Source: Paracoccaceae bacterium
GTDB lineage: Bacteria > Pseudomonadota > Alphaproteobacteria > Rhodobacterales > Rhodobacteraceae
Reading direction: 5' to 3'
DNA length: 64,000 nucleotides
NCBI GenBank assembly: GCA_020446815.1
Contig: JAGRDY010000026.1
Location: 186,001-250,000, forward strand
Below the pieces are notes generated by a model. It worked only from the letters and a program-made list of their open reading frames with translations, was not told the origin of the DNA and searched no databases. Both the position numbers and the translations under genes were made by a program. Of the stretch, positions 54,971 to 63,615 are shown piece by piece (the stretch's first letter is position 1; every line of letters starts with the position of its first letter).

Positions 54971-56041
54971 GTGACGACTCTTGCACCTATTCCACGAAAT
55001 GGCGGCAAATCCGCCGCACCGGCCCCGGCGGTTCAGGGTGTCGGCATGACCGGCCGCCAGAAGGCGGCGGTCATCGTGCGTTTGCTGATGGCCCAGGGGT
55101 CCGACCTGCCGCTGCGAAAACTGCCCGACCACATGCAGGCCGCGCTTACCGAACAGATCGGCACCATGCGCAGCATCGACCGGCATACCCTGCGCTCGGT
55201 CGTCGACGAATTTCTTGCCTCGCTCGATTCCGTGGGCATTTCCTTTCCCGGCGGCATCGAAGGGGCCTTGAAGCTGCTCGACGGTCAGATATCGGCCTCC
55301 GCCGCAAGCCGGTTGCGGCGGCTTGCCGGGGCCTCGTCCAAGGCCGACCCCTGGGACCGGATCGCCGCCCTCGATCTGGAACGCCTGATGCCGGTGTTGA
55401 CCGAAGAAAGCGTCGAGGTGGGTGCGGTGATGCTGTCAAAGCTCGCCGTGTCGCGGGCTGCCGAGCTTCTCGGCAGGCTTCCGGGCGACCGCGCCCGGCG
55501 CATCGCCTATGCGGTCAGTCAGACCAGCGACATCAACCCCGAGACGGTTCGCCAGATCGGCCTGTCGCTGGTCTCGCAACTCGAAGCCCTGCCGATTCGC
55601 GCGTTCGAGACAAACCCGGAAGAACGGGTTGGCGCGATCCTGAATTTCTCGCCCGCCGCCACGCGAAACGATGTGCTTGAGGGGTTGGACGAAACCGATG
55701 CCCCCTTTGCCAAGGAGGTGCGCAAGGCGATATTCACCTTTGCCAATATCCCCGAACGGATCGACCCCAGGGAGATCGCGAAAATCATCCGCCGCGCCGA
55801 ACAACCCGTTCTGGTGACGGCCCTTGCCGGGGCGACGGGCGCAGATCTGCCGACCGCAGAGTTCATCCTTGCCAATCTGTCGCAACGCATGGCCGGGACG
55901 CTGCGCGAAGAGATGGCCGAATGCGGCGCCGTTTCCGAAAAAGATGCCGAAGCGGCAGCGAACGCCATTGTCCTCGCCATCCGCGAACTTGAAGCGGAAG
56001 GCGAAATCGTGCTGAAACCGGCGCCTTCGCCGGCGGGTTGA
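54971..56041 (+). CDS. fliG: Flagellar motor switch protein FliG
   Basis: Predicted 356 aa. The N-domain begins MTGRQKAAVIVRLLMAQG, the middle domain contains LDLERLMPVLTEESVEVGAVMLSKL, and the C-domain contains EVRKAIFTFANIPERIDPREIAKIIRRAEQPVLVTAL (as a region), the torque-generating part. It is diverged from E. coli FliG. GTG at 54971 is chosen because AAGGGG lies 8 bases upstream; ATG at 54947 lacks a site. No other flagellar gene is in the window. Confidence 0.85.
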   Translation: MTTLAPIPRNGGKSAAPAPAVQGVGMTGRQKAAVIVRLLMAQGSDLPLRKLPDHMQAALTEQIGTMRSIDRHTLRSVVDEFLASLDSVGISFPGGIEGALKLLDGQISASAASRLRRLAGASSKADPWDRIAALDLERLMPVLTEESVEVGAVMLSKLAVSRAAELLGRLPGDRARRIAYAVSQTSDINPETVRQIGLSLVSQLEALPIRAFETNPEERVGAILNFSPAATRNDVLEGLDETDAPFAKEVRKAIFTFANIPERIDPREIAKIIRRAEQPVLVTALAGATGADLPTAEFILANLSQRMAGTLREEMAECGAVSEKDAEAAANAIVLAIRELEAEGEIVLKPAPSPAG

Positions 56042-56268
56042 ATTGCTTTGCGGGGTTGCGCGCCAAAGCGGAAATTCCGGGTTTTCTTCGATCCGGGCCA
56101 CAGGCAAGGCGACCCGGGGCAATCAGGTATTGGCAAGCGCAAAAAGGCGCTGGGGAAGACGCCGCCCCGTCCCGCGCCGTCAAAAGCCCGAGTGCGCCGC
56201 ATCCGTGGCAGGGTCCTGGCAGTTCAGGGCTTTCGCCGAAACGCCATGGCTTTCCTGCGCCCGATGCG

Positions 56269-57450
56269 TCAGCGGCCGAAAAGGCGCGCGTGTTCCTGAA
56301 TGGCAAAGCGATCGGTCATGCCCGCCACATAGTCGAGAACGACGCGCGCCAGTTCGGTCTTGCCGCGCGCCTTTGCCACGTCGCTGCGCCATTCATCGGG
56401 CAAGAGCGCCGGATCGTTCAGAAAGAGCGGAAAGAGATCATTTATCACCGCCGTCACCCGCTGGCGTTCGATGACAACCGTCGGGGCACGGTACATCCGC
56501 GCAAAGAGAAAGCTCTTGATCGCCTTGAGATTCTGATAAAGCGGTTTTGAAAAGCGGATGATCGGGCCGTCCATGGCACGGATATCGGCCACCGATCCTG
56601 GCTGGGAGGCGGCCAGCCGGTTTTCCGCCACCGCGATCACATCTTCCACCATGACGCCGAAAACCCGGCGCAACGCCTCGTGACGGCGCCTTGCAGGGTC
56701 AAGGCCGGGATGCAGTTGATCGACCTCGTCGAATGCCGGGCCCGTGACCGGCAATTCCATCAGGTCGGTTTCGGTGAAAAGCCCCGCGCGCAGCCCATCA
56801 TGCAGGTCGTGGTGATTATAGGCGACATCGTCGGCCACGGCGGCCACCTGCGCCTCGGCGCTGGCGAAGGTAGCCAGTTCGAGATCATAAAGCGCATTGA
56901 ACCCGGCGAGCGCATAGGGGATGTCGGCCGCATCGGCGACCGCGTGCGACCCGCTGGCATTGGGGCCGACGACCGGGCCATTATGCTTGGCGATGCCTTC
57001 GAGCGTCTCCCAGGTCAGGTTCAACCCGTCGAACGCGGCATAATGGCGCTCCAGCGCGGTGACGATGCGAATGGCCTGTGCATTGTGATCAAACCCGCCA
57101 TAGGGCGCCATGAGTTCGGCCAGCGCGTCCTCGCCGGTATGGCCGAAGGGAGGATGGCCGAGATCATGCGCCAGCGCCACGGCCTCGGCCAGTTCCACGT
57201 TCAATCCCAATGCGCCGGCTATTGTGCGCGCCACTTGCGCCACCTCGATCGTATGGGTCAGCCGGGTGCGGTAATAATCACCCTCATGTTCGACAAAGAC
57301 CTGCGTCTTGTGCTTGAGGCGCCGGAAAGCCGAGGAATGGATGATCCGGTCGCGATCGCGCTGAAACGGCGAACGAAAGGTCGAGGTTTCTTCGCGGTAA
57401 AGCCGGCCCCGGCTGTCTTCGGGGTGGCAGGCATAGGGTGCCAGGGTCAT
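56269..57450 (-). CDS. dgt: Deoxyguanosinetriphosphate triphosphohydrolase-like protein
   Basis: Predicted 393 aa, HD-domain. RSPFQRDRDRIIHSSAFRRLKHKTQVF is the family start (region), then TRLTHTIEVAQVAR, LAHDLGHPPFGHTGEDAL with the HD metal ligands, and DDVAYNHHDLHDGLRAG. It removes triphosphate from dNTPs. The start is uncertain: 57450 fits the family N-terminus, while 57486 and 57501 are open but overlap the divergent erpA promoter. fliG is convergent, with 227 bases in between that hold nothing I recognise. Confidence 0.92.
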   Translation of the reverse strand: MTLAPYACHPEDSRGRLYREETSTFRSPFQRDRDRIIHSSAFRRLKHKTQVFVEHEGDYYRTRLTHTIEVAQVARTIAGALGLNVELAEAVALAHDLGHPPFGHTGEDALAELMAPYGGFDHNAQAIRIVTALERHYAAFDGLNLTWETLEGIAKHNGPVVGPNASGSHAVADAADIPYALAGFNALYDLELATFASAEAQVAAVADDVAYNHHDLHDGLRAGLFTETDLMELPVTGPAFDEVDQLHPGLDPARRRHEALRRVFGVMVEDVIAVAENRLAASQPGSVADIRAMDGPIIRFSKPLYQNLKAIKSFLFARMYRAPTVVIERQRVTAVINDLFPLFLNDPALLPDEWRSDVAKARGKTELARVVLDYVAGMTDRFAIQEHARLFGR

Positions 57451-57523
57451 TGCGGCCAGTTCTTGTGCTATCGTTTCGCCGATCATATATGTGCTATGCA
57501 TCCGGAATGATATGGTGGTTTCG

Positions 57524-57856
57524 ATGGAACTGACACTGCCGCCCAAAGTCACGCCCCGCGCCTTCGCGCGGCTGGCCGAGATAAACGCCGAATCGGGCGA
57601 GGCCAAAGCATTGCGCGTGGCGGTCGATGGCGGCGGCTGTTCGGGGTTTCAGTATGACATCCGGCTGGATGATCCCGCGCCCGACGATCTGGTGCTGGAA
57701 AGCGGCGGGCAAATGGTGCTGGTCGATGCCGTGTCGCTGCCGTTTCTGGCCAATGCGGTGATCGATTTTTCCGAAGAGCTGATCGGCGCCCGGTTCGTGG
57801 TGGAAAACCCCAATGCCACGTCAAGCTGCGGCTGTGGCACGTCTTTTTCGATGTAA
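57524..57856 (+). CDS. erpA: Iron-sulfur cluster insertion protein ErpA (A-type carrier)
   Basis: Predicted 110 aa. The three cluster ligands are in GGGCSGFQYDI and the CGCG near the end (SSCGCGTSF). It delivers Fe-S clusters to apoproteins. ATG at 57524 is chosen; ATG at 57512 has GGAA upstream and is equally possible. Divergent from dgt. Confidence 0.93.
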   Translation: MELTLPPKVTPRAFARLAEINAESGEAKALRVAVDGGGCSGFQYDIRLDDPAPDDLVLESGGQMVLVDAVSLPFLANAVIDFSEELIGARFVVENPNATSSCGCGTSFSM

Positions 57857-57970
57857 GACGATCCCTGCCGGGCGCGGTTTGATGTGCCCTGCCCCTGCAC
57901 GCAACTTTTAGATGCCTTGTGCATGATGCCGATTGGCGCGACAAAGACGCCAGAGACAAGGGCGAGAGCA

Positions 57971-58750
57971 ATGAAAATCGCGACCTTCAACATCAACGGC
58001 ATCAAGGCACGGGCCGAGGCGTTGCTTGCCTGGCTCGATGCGGCGCAACCGGATGTGGCGCTGCTGCAAGAAATCAAATCGGTCGATGAGAGCTTTCCTG
58101 TCGAACTGTTCGCGGACCGTGGCTTTAACGTCGAAACCCATGGCCAGAAGGGATTCAACGGCGTGGCGGTCCTGTCGAAACTGCCACTGGAGGATGTGGT
58201 ACGCGGCCTTCCCGGCGATGACGGCGACGAACAGGCGCGCTGGATCGAAGCGACGGTGGTGGGCAAGACGGCTGTACGGCTTTGCGGGCTTTACCTGCCC
58301 AACGGCAACCCGGCACCAGGGCCGAAATATGATTACAAGCTGGCCTGGATGGCGCGCATGGCCACGCGGGCCAAATCCTTGCTTGAAACCGAAATGCCGG
58401 TGGTGTTGGGGGGCGATTACAACATCATCCCGCAAAGCGAAGATGCCGCAAGCCCCGAGACCTGGGTCGATGACGCCCTGTTTCGCCCCGAAAGCCGCGC
58501 GGCTTTCCGCCGGATCGTCAACCTGGGCTATACGGAGGCGTTTCGCGCCCGCGAGCCGCGCCCCGGACATTACAGTTTCTGGGACTATCAGGCCGGCGCC
58601 TGGCAGCGCAACAACGGTATCCGCATCGACCATTTTCTGCTTAGCCCGCAAGCCGCGGATCTGATGACCGACGTGCAGATCGACAAGAAGGTGCGCGCCG
58701 GGGTCAAGCCGTCGGATCATGTGCCGGTCTGGGTGGCGCTGGACGCATAG
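57971..58750 (+). CDS. xthA: Exodeoxyribonuclease III
   Basis: Predicted 259 aa. MKIATFNINGIKARAEALLAWL is the family start. LLQEIKS holds the metal-binding Glu, LGGDYNIIPQSED the active-site Asp/Asn, and RIDHFLLSP plus KPSDHVPVWV the catalytic Asp-His. It acts on abasic sites and 3' ends in base excision repair. GGGCGAGAGCA gives the ribosome binding site. Confidence 0.97.
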   Translation: MKIATFNINGIKARAEALLAWLDAAQPDVALLQEIKSVDESFPVELFADRGFNVETHGQKGFNGVAVLSKLPLEDVVRGLPGDDGDEQARWIEATVVGKTAVRLCGLYLPNGNPAPGPKYDYKLAWMARMATRAKSLLETEMPVVLGGDYNIIPQSEDAASPETWVDDALFRPESRAAFRRIVNLGYTEAFRAREPRPGHYSFWDYQAGAWQRNNGIRIDHFLLSPQAADLMTDVQIDKKVRAGVKPSDHVPVWVALDA

Positions 58751-58769
58751 CGCATTTTCGGCGGGCGCG

Positions 58770-59942
58770 TCAGCAAGCAGCGGTCACGTCATAGCCGTGA
58801 AGCCAGTCGAACCGCGACACCAGCCGTTCCGGCGCCAGCGCGGAAACCGTCCGCAATCCCTGATGCGCGATGGCACGGCCGATGCCCGACAGATGGAAGT
58901 TCCGCGCATTGGAAGTGGCCGCGTCGATGACCTTTCTGGCGCGCGTTTCGCGCAATGACTGATAGCGTTGCAAGGCCTGGGACAGCGGATATCTGGCCAG
59001 CGATTCGGCCAGCACCCAGGCATCTTCAAGCGCCAAGTTGGCCCCCTGCGCAAGAAAGGGCAGCGTCGGATGCGCCGCGTCGCCCAGGATCGCGGCACCG
59101 TTGCCAAACCAGCGCGGCGCAACCGGGTGGCGAAACAGGCCCCACAGGTGCGGTCTTTCGATCCGCTCCAGCCAGCCGCGCACCTGCGGCGCGAAATCTT
59201 TGAACGCGGCGCGCAGGCTCATCGGATCATCTTCGGTCAGCGACCAGCTTTCCTCGGCCCATTTCCGGCGCTGCTCGACCGCAACCAGGTTGCGCAGCGA
59301 TCCGCCGCGCAGGGGATAGGTGACAAGATGCCTGCCACGGCCCAGATAGACCTGCGCCTGAGAATCGATTCCCGCTTCGCCGGGGATCACCGCGCGCCAG
59401 GCCACCTGATGGGTAAAAAACGGCACCGCTTCGCCGTTAAGCGCGGCCCGCACCCTGGAATGCAGCCCATCCGCACCAATCAGAATCGGCGCATCGTGCC
59501 GTTCCTCTCCGGCAATCACAACATGCGGCGCATGATCGCCCAGGCGCACCTCGCTGACCTGCCGGTTCAACTCCAGTGCAACCCCCGCCTGCGCGGCATT
59601 TTGCGCCAGTGCGTCGATGAGATCAGCGCGATGGATCAGCCAGTAGTCACCGGACGGGCGAAGCCTTTCCAGATCGAGCCTTGCGACCCTGCCGCCGGTT
59701 TCACCATCCAGCAGAGTCACCGCCCGGGCGCGCATCGCGATCGCGCCGACCGCTTCGCCCAGCCCCATGACGTGCAGGACCCGGGCGCCGTTGGGCGAGA
59801 TTTGCAACCCCGCACCGACTTCGGCGATCGTCGGGGCCTGTTCAAGAAGCGTCACTTTCGCGCCATGACGTGCCAGAAGGGCAGAAACCGTCAACCCGGC
59901 GATCCCCGCCCCCAAAACCGTTACTTGCTGGTTTTGCAACAT
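58770..59942 (-). CDS. FAD-dependent aromatic-ring-type monooxygenase
   Basis: Predicted 390 aa. The three class A motifs are present: VTVLGAGIAGLTVSALLARHG, LIGADGLHSRVR and AAILGDAAHPTLPFLAQGANLALEDAW. It resembles salicylate or 3-hydroxybenzoate hydroxylases, but UbiH-like quinone hydroxylases and others share this pattern. The substrate cannot be assigned; no ring-cleavage gene is adjacent. It converges on xthA with a 19-base gap. Confidence 0.85.
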   Translation of the reverse strand: MLQNQQVTVLGAGIAGLTVSALLARHGAKVTLLEQAPTIAEVGAGLQISPNGARVLHVMGLGEAVGAIAMRARAVTLLDGETGGRVARLDLERLRPSGDYWLIHRADLIDALAQNAAQAGVALELNRQVSEVRLGDHAPHVVIAGEERHDAPILIGADGLHSRVRAALNGEAVPFFTHQVAWRAVIPGEAGIDSQAQVYLGRGRHLVTYPLRGGSLRNLVAVEQRRKWAEESWSLTEDDPMSLRAAFKDFAPQVRGWLERIERPHLWGLFRHPVAPRWFGNGAAILGDAAHPTLPFLAQGANLALEDAWVLAESLARYPLSQALQRYQSLRETRARKVIDAATSNARNFHLSGIGRAIAHQGLRTVSALAPERLVSRFDWLHGYDVTAAC

Positions 59943-60069
59943 TGGGCCACCGGTTCGTCAGGGGAACTATAATTGATCGCACAGGGCGCGCGGGGCATGA
60001 CTACCTTGGCCTGCAACGCCTTGCCATTTAGCTTGGTCAGGCCGCCGGCCCCCCGCCTTGAACAAAGCG

Positions 60070-60492
60070 TCAGTCTTCGCGGTGAACTTTTTCGCGGCGT
60101 TCGTGCTTTTCCTGCGCCTCAAGCGTCATGGTCGCGATGGGGCGCGCATCGAGACGCTTGAGCGAAATCGGCTCTCCGGTCATTTCGCAATAACCGTATT
60201 CGCCATCTTCGATCCGCCGCAGGGCGGCGTTGATCTTGGCGACCAGTTTGCGCTGCCGGTCACGGGTACGCAGTTCAAGCGCGCGGTCGGTTTCCTCGCT
60301 GGCGCGATCGGCCACATCGGGAACGCTGCGCCCGCTTTCCTGAAGCCCCTCGAGCGTCTCGGCGGACTGTTCGAGAATTTCTTCTTTCCAGACCACCAGC
60401 TTGCGGCGGAAATACTCGAGCTGCCGGTCATTCATGAACGGCTCGTCATCCGCTGGGCTGTAATTGTCGGGAAGAAAGAGTTCTTGCTTCAT
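60070..60492 (-). CDS. dksA: RNA polymerase-binding transcription factor DksA (single-cysteine form)
   Basis: Predicted 140 aa. FMNDRQLEYFRRKLVVWKEEIL and DVADRASEETDRALELRTRDR form the coiled coil with the tip aspartates, and GEYGYCEMTGEPISLKRLDARP is the globular finger. Of the four zinc cysteines of E. coli DksA only one remains (GYCEMT), as in the Rhodobacter form, which works without zinc. GAAGGGA lies before the ATG at 60492; an open frame continues further upstream. Confidence 0.95.
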   Translation of the reverse strand: MKQELFLPDNYSPADDEPFMNDRQLEYFRRKLVVWKEEILEQSAETLEGLQESGRSVPDVADRASEETDRALELRTRDRQRKLVAKINAALRRIEDGEYGYCEMTGEPISLKRLDARPIATMTLEAQEKHERREKVHRED

Positions 60493-60674
60493 CTTCGATC
60501 CCTTCTTGGGTGTGGATCCGTATCTTGTGCCATTGATATTCATCCGGCTCTCCTCGGGCGCTCCAATAGCCCAACCGGCGGGCGTTGTCACTAGGGCAAG
60601 GCCCGCCTTGCGGCAAATTGATCGAACCGGTAATAATCCCCGTGAACAATCCTGGCCATACCCACAGAAATACT

Positions 60675-61514
60675 ATGAAATTCACCGGAACCGCGCATTA
60701 CATCGCCACCGACGACCTGACTGTTGCCGTCAATGCATCAGTGACACTGGAACGCCCGTTACTGGTGAAGGGGGAGCCGGGCACCGGCAAGACCGAACTG
60801 GCCCGCCAGGTCGCGTTGAGTCTCGGGCTGCCGATGATCGAATGGCACATCAAATCCACCACCAAGGCCGCACAGGGGCTTTACGAATACGATGCCGTCA
60901 GCCGCCTGCGCGACAGCCAGCTTGGCGACGAACGCGTTCACGACGTGAAAAACTACATCCGCAAGGGCAAGCTGTGGCAGGCCTTCGAGACGGAGGGCAA
61001 GGTCGTTCTGCTGATCGACGAAATCGACAAGGCCGACATCGAATTTCCCAACGATCTGTTGCAGGAACTCGACCTGATGGAGTTTCATGTCTACGAGACC
61101 GGCGAAACCATTCGCGCCCGGCAGCGCCCGGTCATCATCATCACGTCGAACAATGAAAAGGAACTGCCCGACGCCTTTCTGCGCCGCTGCTTTTTCCACT
61201 ATATCCGCTTTCCCGAGGCCGAAACGCTGGCCCGTATCGTCGAGGTGCATTTCCCCGGCATCAAGCAAAACCTCTTGGCGACGGCATTGACCCAGTTTTA
61301 CGAATTGCGCGAAACGCCGGGGTTGAAGAAAAAGCCTTCCACCTCGGAGGTGCTTGACTGGCTTAAGCTGATCCTGGCCGAGGATCTGGCCCCCGAGGAT
61401 TTGCACCGTGACGGCCATGGCCTGCTTCCCAAACTGCACGGCGCCCTGCTGAAAAACGAACAGGACGTGCAATTGTTCGAGCGGCTGGCGTTTCTTGCGC
61501 GGGGCCGTCGGTGA
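60675..61514 (+). CDS. MoxR-family AAA ATPase
   Basis: Predicted 279 aa. Walker A is VKGEPGTGKTELARQVAL, Walker B VVLLIDEIDKADIEFPNDLLQELD, sensor I IIITSNNEKELPDAFLRRC. This subgroup is usually paired with a CoxE-like VWA protein and remodels metal enzymes or complexes. Its usual VWA partner begins at 63616, separated by three genes. The role here is unknown. Confidence 0.93.
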   Translation: MKFTGTAHYIATDDLTVAVNASVTLERPLLVKGEPGTGKTELARQVALSLGLPMIEWHIKSTTKAAQGLYEYDAVSRLRDSQLGDERVHDVKNYIRKGKLWQAFETEGKVVLLIDEIDKADIEFPNDLLQELDLMEFHVYETGETIRARQRPVIIITSNNEKELPDAFLRRCFFHYIRFPEAETLARIVEVHFPGIKQNLLATALTQFYELRETPGLKKKPSTSEVLDWLKLILAEDLAPEDLHRDGHGLLPKLHGALLKNEQDVQLFERLAFLARGRR

Positions 61515-61611
61515 CACCGCTCGCGCACAGGGCCCAACAATGATGCGGGCGGGACTATCCAGCGGGCGCCTGACCGGCTAGCCTGCATCCGCACGGCAAG
61601 GAGACCAGCAA

Positions 61612-62067
61612 ATGGCCCGTCCCGACAATCTGCTGATACGCCCCCTGACCGGCGCAGACGAAGCCGACTGGCGCAGGCTCTGGCGCGGTTATCTTGATTT
61701 CTATGAAACCGCCCTGCCCGAGGAAGTCTATGCCACGACATTGGCGCGTCTGCTATCCGGCGACAAGGGCGAATACCGCGGGCTGATCGCCGATCTGGGC
61801 GGCAAGCCGGTGGGCCTGGCGCATTACCTCTTTCACCGGAGTTGCTGGTCGGTCGGCGACACCTGCTATCTGCAGGATCTGTTCGCCGAGCCATCCGTCC
61901 GGGGCCTGGGCATCGGGCGGGCGCTGATCGAGGCGGTCTATGCGGCGGCCGACAGCGGCGGGGCGGCATCGGTTTACTGGATGACGCAGGATTTCAACAA
62001 GGTGGCGCGGCGGCTTTACGACCGCATCGGGGTCAAGACACCCTTCATCGAATACAACCGGGCCTGA
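61612..62067 (+). CDS. GNAT-family N-acetyltransferase
   Basis: Predicted 151 aa. The acetyl-CoA loop is QDLFAEPSVRGLGIGRALIEAV, and YDRIGVKTPFIEYNR ends the fold. The N-terminus is RPLTGADEADWRRLWRGYLDFYE. Substrate unknown. GCAAGGAGACC is a strong ribosome binding site. It is 3 bases upstream of the DUF2927 gene, suggesting one operon with its neighbours. Confidence 0.9.
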   Translation: MARPDNLLIRPLTGADEADWRRLWRGYLDFYETALPEEVYATTLARLLSGDKGEYRGLIADLGGKPVGLAHYLFHRSCWSVGDTCYLQDLFAEPSVRGLGIGRALIEAVYAAADSGGAASVYWMTQDFNKVARRLYDRIGVKTPFIEYNRA

Positions 62068-62070
62068 GGC

Positions 62071-63450
62071 ATGATCCAGCACATATATCGTTGGGCGCTT
62101 TTGGGCCTTTGTCTGGGGCTTTCGGCCTGCATGGCCCCGCCACACCCCGAAGCCGCGCGCGCCTCGGCGGCCGATTTTTCACTGCCGCCGGCGCGCAGCT
62201 TCGGCGCAATGAAGGTCACGCCGCCGCAAAGATCCAACGCCGAAATGGCGCGGGATTTTCTCGACCTGTCGTTTCGCCTTGAAAACGGCCGCGAAATCGG
62301 CGTTTTCAGCCGGTTCGACGAACCGGTAACGGTGCGCCTGGCCGGGGCCATCCCGCCCAGCGCGCACGATGATCTTTCGCGGCTGCTGGCGCGCCTTCAC
62401 AACGAAGCCGGCATTGACATCACCGAAGTGGCCGCAGGGGCTGCCGCCATCACCATCGAATTCCTGCCGCGCCAGAAAATGCAGCGGTATGTGCCGCGCG
62501 CGGCGTGTTTCGTGGTGCCGCGGATAAGCTCGTGGCGCGACTATCGCACGGCGCGGCGCACGGACCTTGACTGGACCACATTGGCGCGTCGTGACCGCGC
62601 GGCGATTTTCGTGCCCAGCGATACCTCGCCCCAGGAAATCCGCGATTGCCTGCACGAGGAACTGGCGCAGGCGCTCGGGCCCTTGAACGATCTCTACCGG
62701 TTGCCGGATTCGGTGTTCAACGACGACAATATCCATGCCGTCCTGACCGGTTTCGACATGCTGATGCTGCGCGTCACCTATGCGCCGGAACTGGCCAGCG
62801 GGATGACCCGCGATGCGGTTGCCGGGCGGCTTCCGGCAATTCTGGACCGGCTCAACCCCCGCGGGCGCGGCGCCGGTGCCGCGCCGCTGGCCGATCCGAC
62901 GCCGCGCGCGTTTTCGACGGCCATCGACACCGCCCTGGGCCCCGGCGCGGCTCCGGCCAGGCGCCGGGCGGCGGCCCGAACCGCGGTCGAAATCTGTGTT
63001 GTGCAGGGCTGGCATGACGCAAGGGCGGGATTTGCCTGGATGGCGGTCGGGCGGCTGGCGCTCGGCCATTCGCCGGATGTCGCGCGCCTGGCTTTCACCC
63101 GCGCGGCGGAGATATTTCACAATAATCCCTACCTCGCGCTTCATGCCGCCAACGCAGACATGCAGCTTGCCGCTTTCGCGCTGGTTGACGGCAATGCCGA
63201 CGAGGCTCTGCGACTGACCAATGCCGCGATGCCGGTGGTGCTTGCCGCTCAAAACGCTTCGCTTCTGGCCAGTCTGATGATGATCAAGGCAGAGGCGCTG
63301 GACATGAGCGGGCGCGCATCGGAGGCGCGCCAGGTAAGGCTCGACAGTCTGGGTTGGGCGCGATATGGCTTCGGCTCTGACGCGGAGGCGCGCAAACGCT
63401 TGATGGGCCTCACATCACTGGTGTCAGCGCAAGGAACGACGCATCCATGA
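62071..63450 (+). CDS. DUF2927 lipoprotein
   Basis: Predicted 459 aa. The N-terminus is a lipoprotein signal (YRWALLGLCLGLSAC, Cys20 as the acylation site). The middle has the DUF2927 pattern: AEMARDFLDLSFRLENG, LARLHNEAGIDI, CLHEELAQALGPLNDLYRLPDSVFNDDN. The HEELAQALGP string resembles a metalloprotease HExxH-like region, but HEELAQ lacks the second His. The C-terminal 200 residues are helical and may be TPR-like. Role unknown; outer-membrane or periplasmic. Confidence 0.85.
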   Translation: MIQHIYRWALLGLCLGLSACMAPPHPEAARASAADFSLPPARSFGAMKVTPPQRSNAEMARDFLDLSFRLENGREIGVFSRFDEPVTVRLAGAIPPSAHDDLSRLLARLHNEAGIDITEVAAGAAAITIEFLPRQKMQRYVPRAACFVVPRISSWRDYRTARRTDLDWTTLARRDRAAIFVPSDTSPQEIRDCLHEELAQALGPLNDLYRLPDSVFNDDNIHAVLTGFDMLMLRVTYAPELASGMTRDAVAGRLPAILDRLNPRGRGAGAAPLADPTPRAFSTAIDTALGPGAAPARRRAAARTAVEICVVQGWHDARAGFAWMAVGRLALGHSPDVARLAFTRAAEIFHNNPYLALHAANADMQLAAFALVDGNADEALRLTNAAMPVVLAAQNASLLASLMMIKAEALDMSGRASEARQVRLDSLGWARYGFGSDAEARKRLMGLTSLVSAQGTTHP

Positions 63451-63611
63451 TCATCATCGCCGCATTCCTGCTGGGCGCGACAGTCGGCTGGGTTCGCGCC
63501 GCGCGCCGTAATGGCAACCGGCTGGACAAGTTGCAATATGCCGCCGGTCACGCGATTTTCTTCGCCGTTGCCGGCCTTTTCGCGACGCTCGTGATCGGCC
63601 GGTTGGCCTGA
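63447..63611 (+). CDS. Small two-helix membrane protein
   Basis: Predicted 54 aa. IIIAAFLLGATVGWVRAARRNGNRLDKLQYAAGHAIFF has a helix at each end (as a region) and LFATLVIGRLA ends it. The ATG overlaps the lipoprotein stop (ATGA), and the VWA gene starts 4 bases after its stop. It is probably a partner of one of them. Not recognised. Confidence 0.75.
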   Translation: MIIIAAFLLGATVGWVRAARRNGNRLDKLQYAAGHAIFFAVAGLFATLVIGRLA

Positions 63612-63615
63612 GCCC

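Noticed and set aside
56042..56268. Gene remnant between fliG and dgt
   Set aside because: Short frames exist on both strands but none has a start site, domain or sensible composition.
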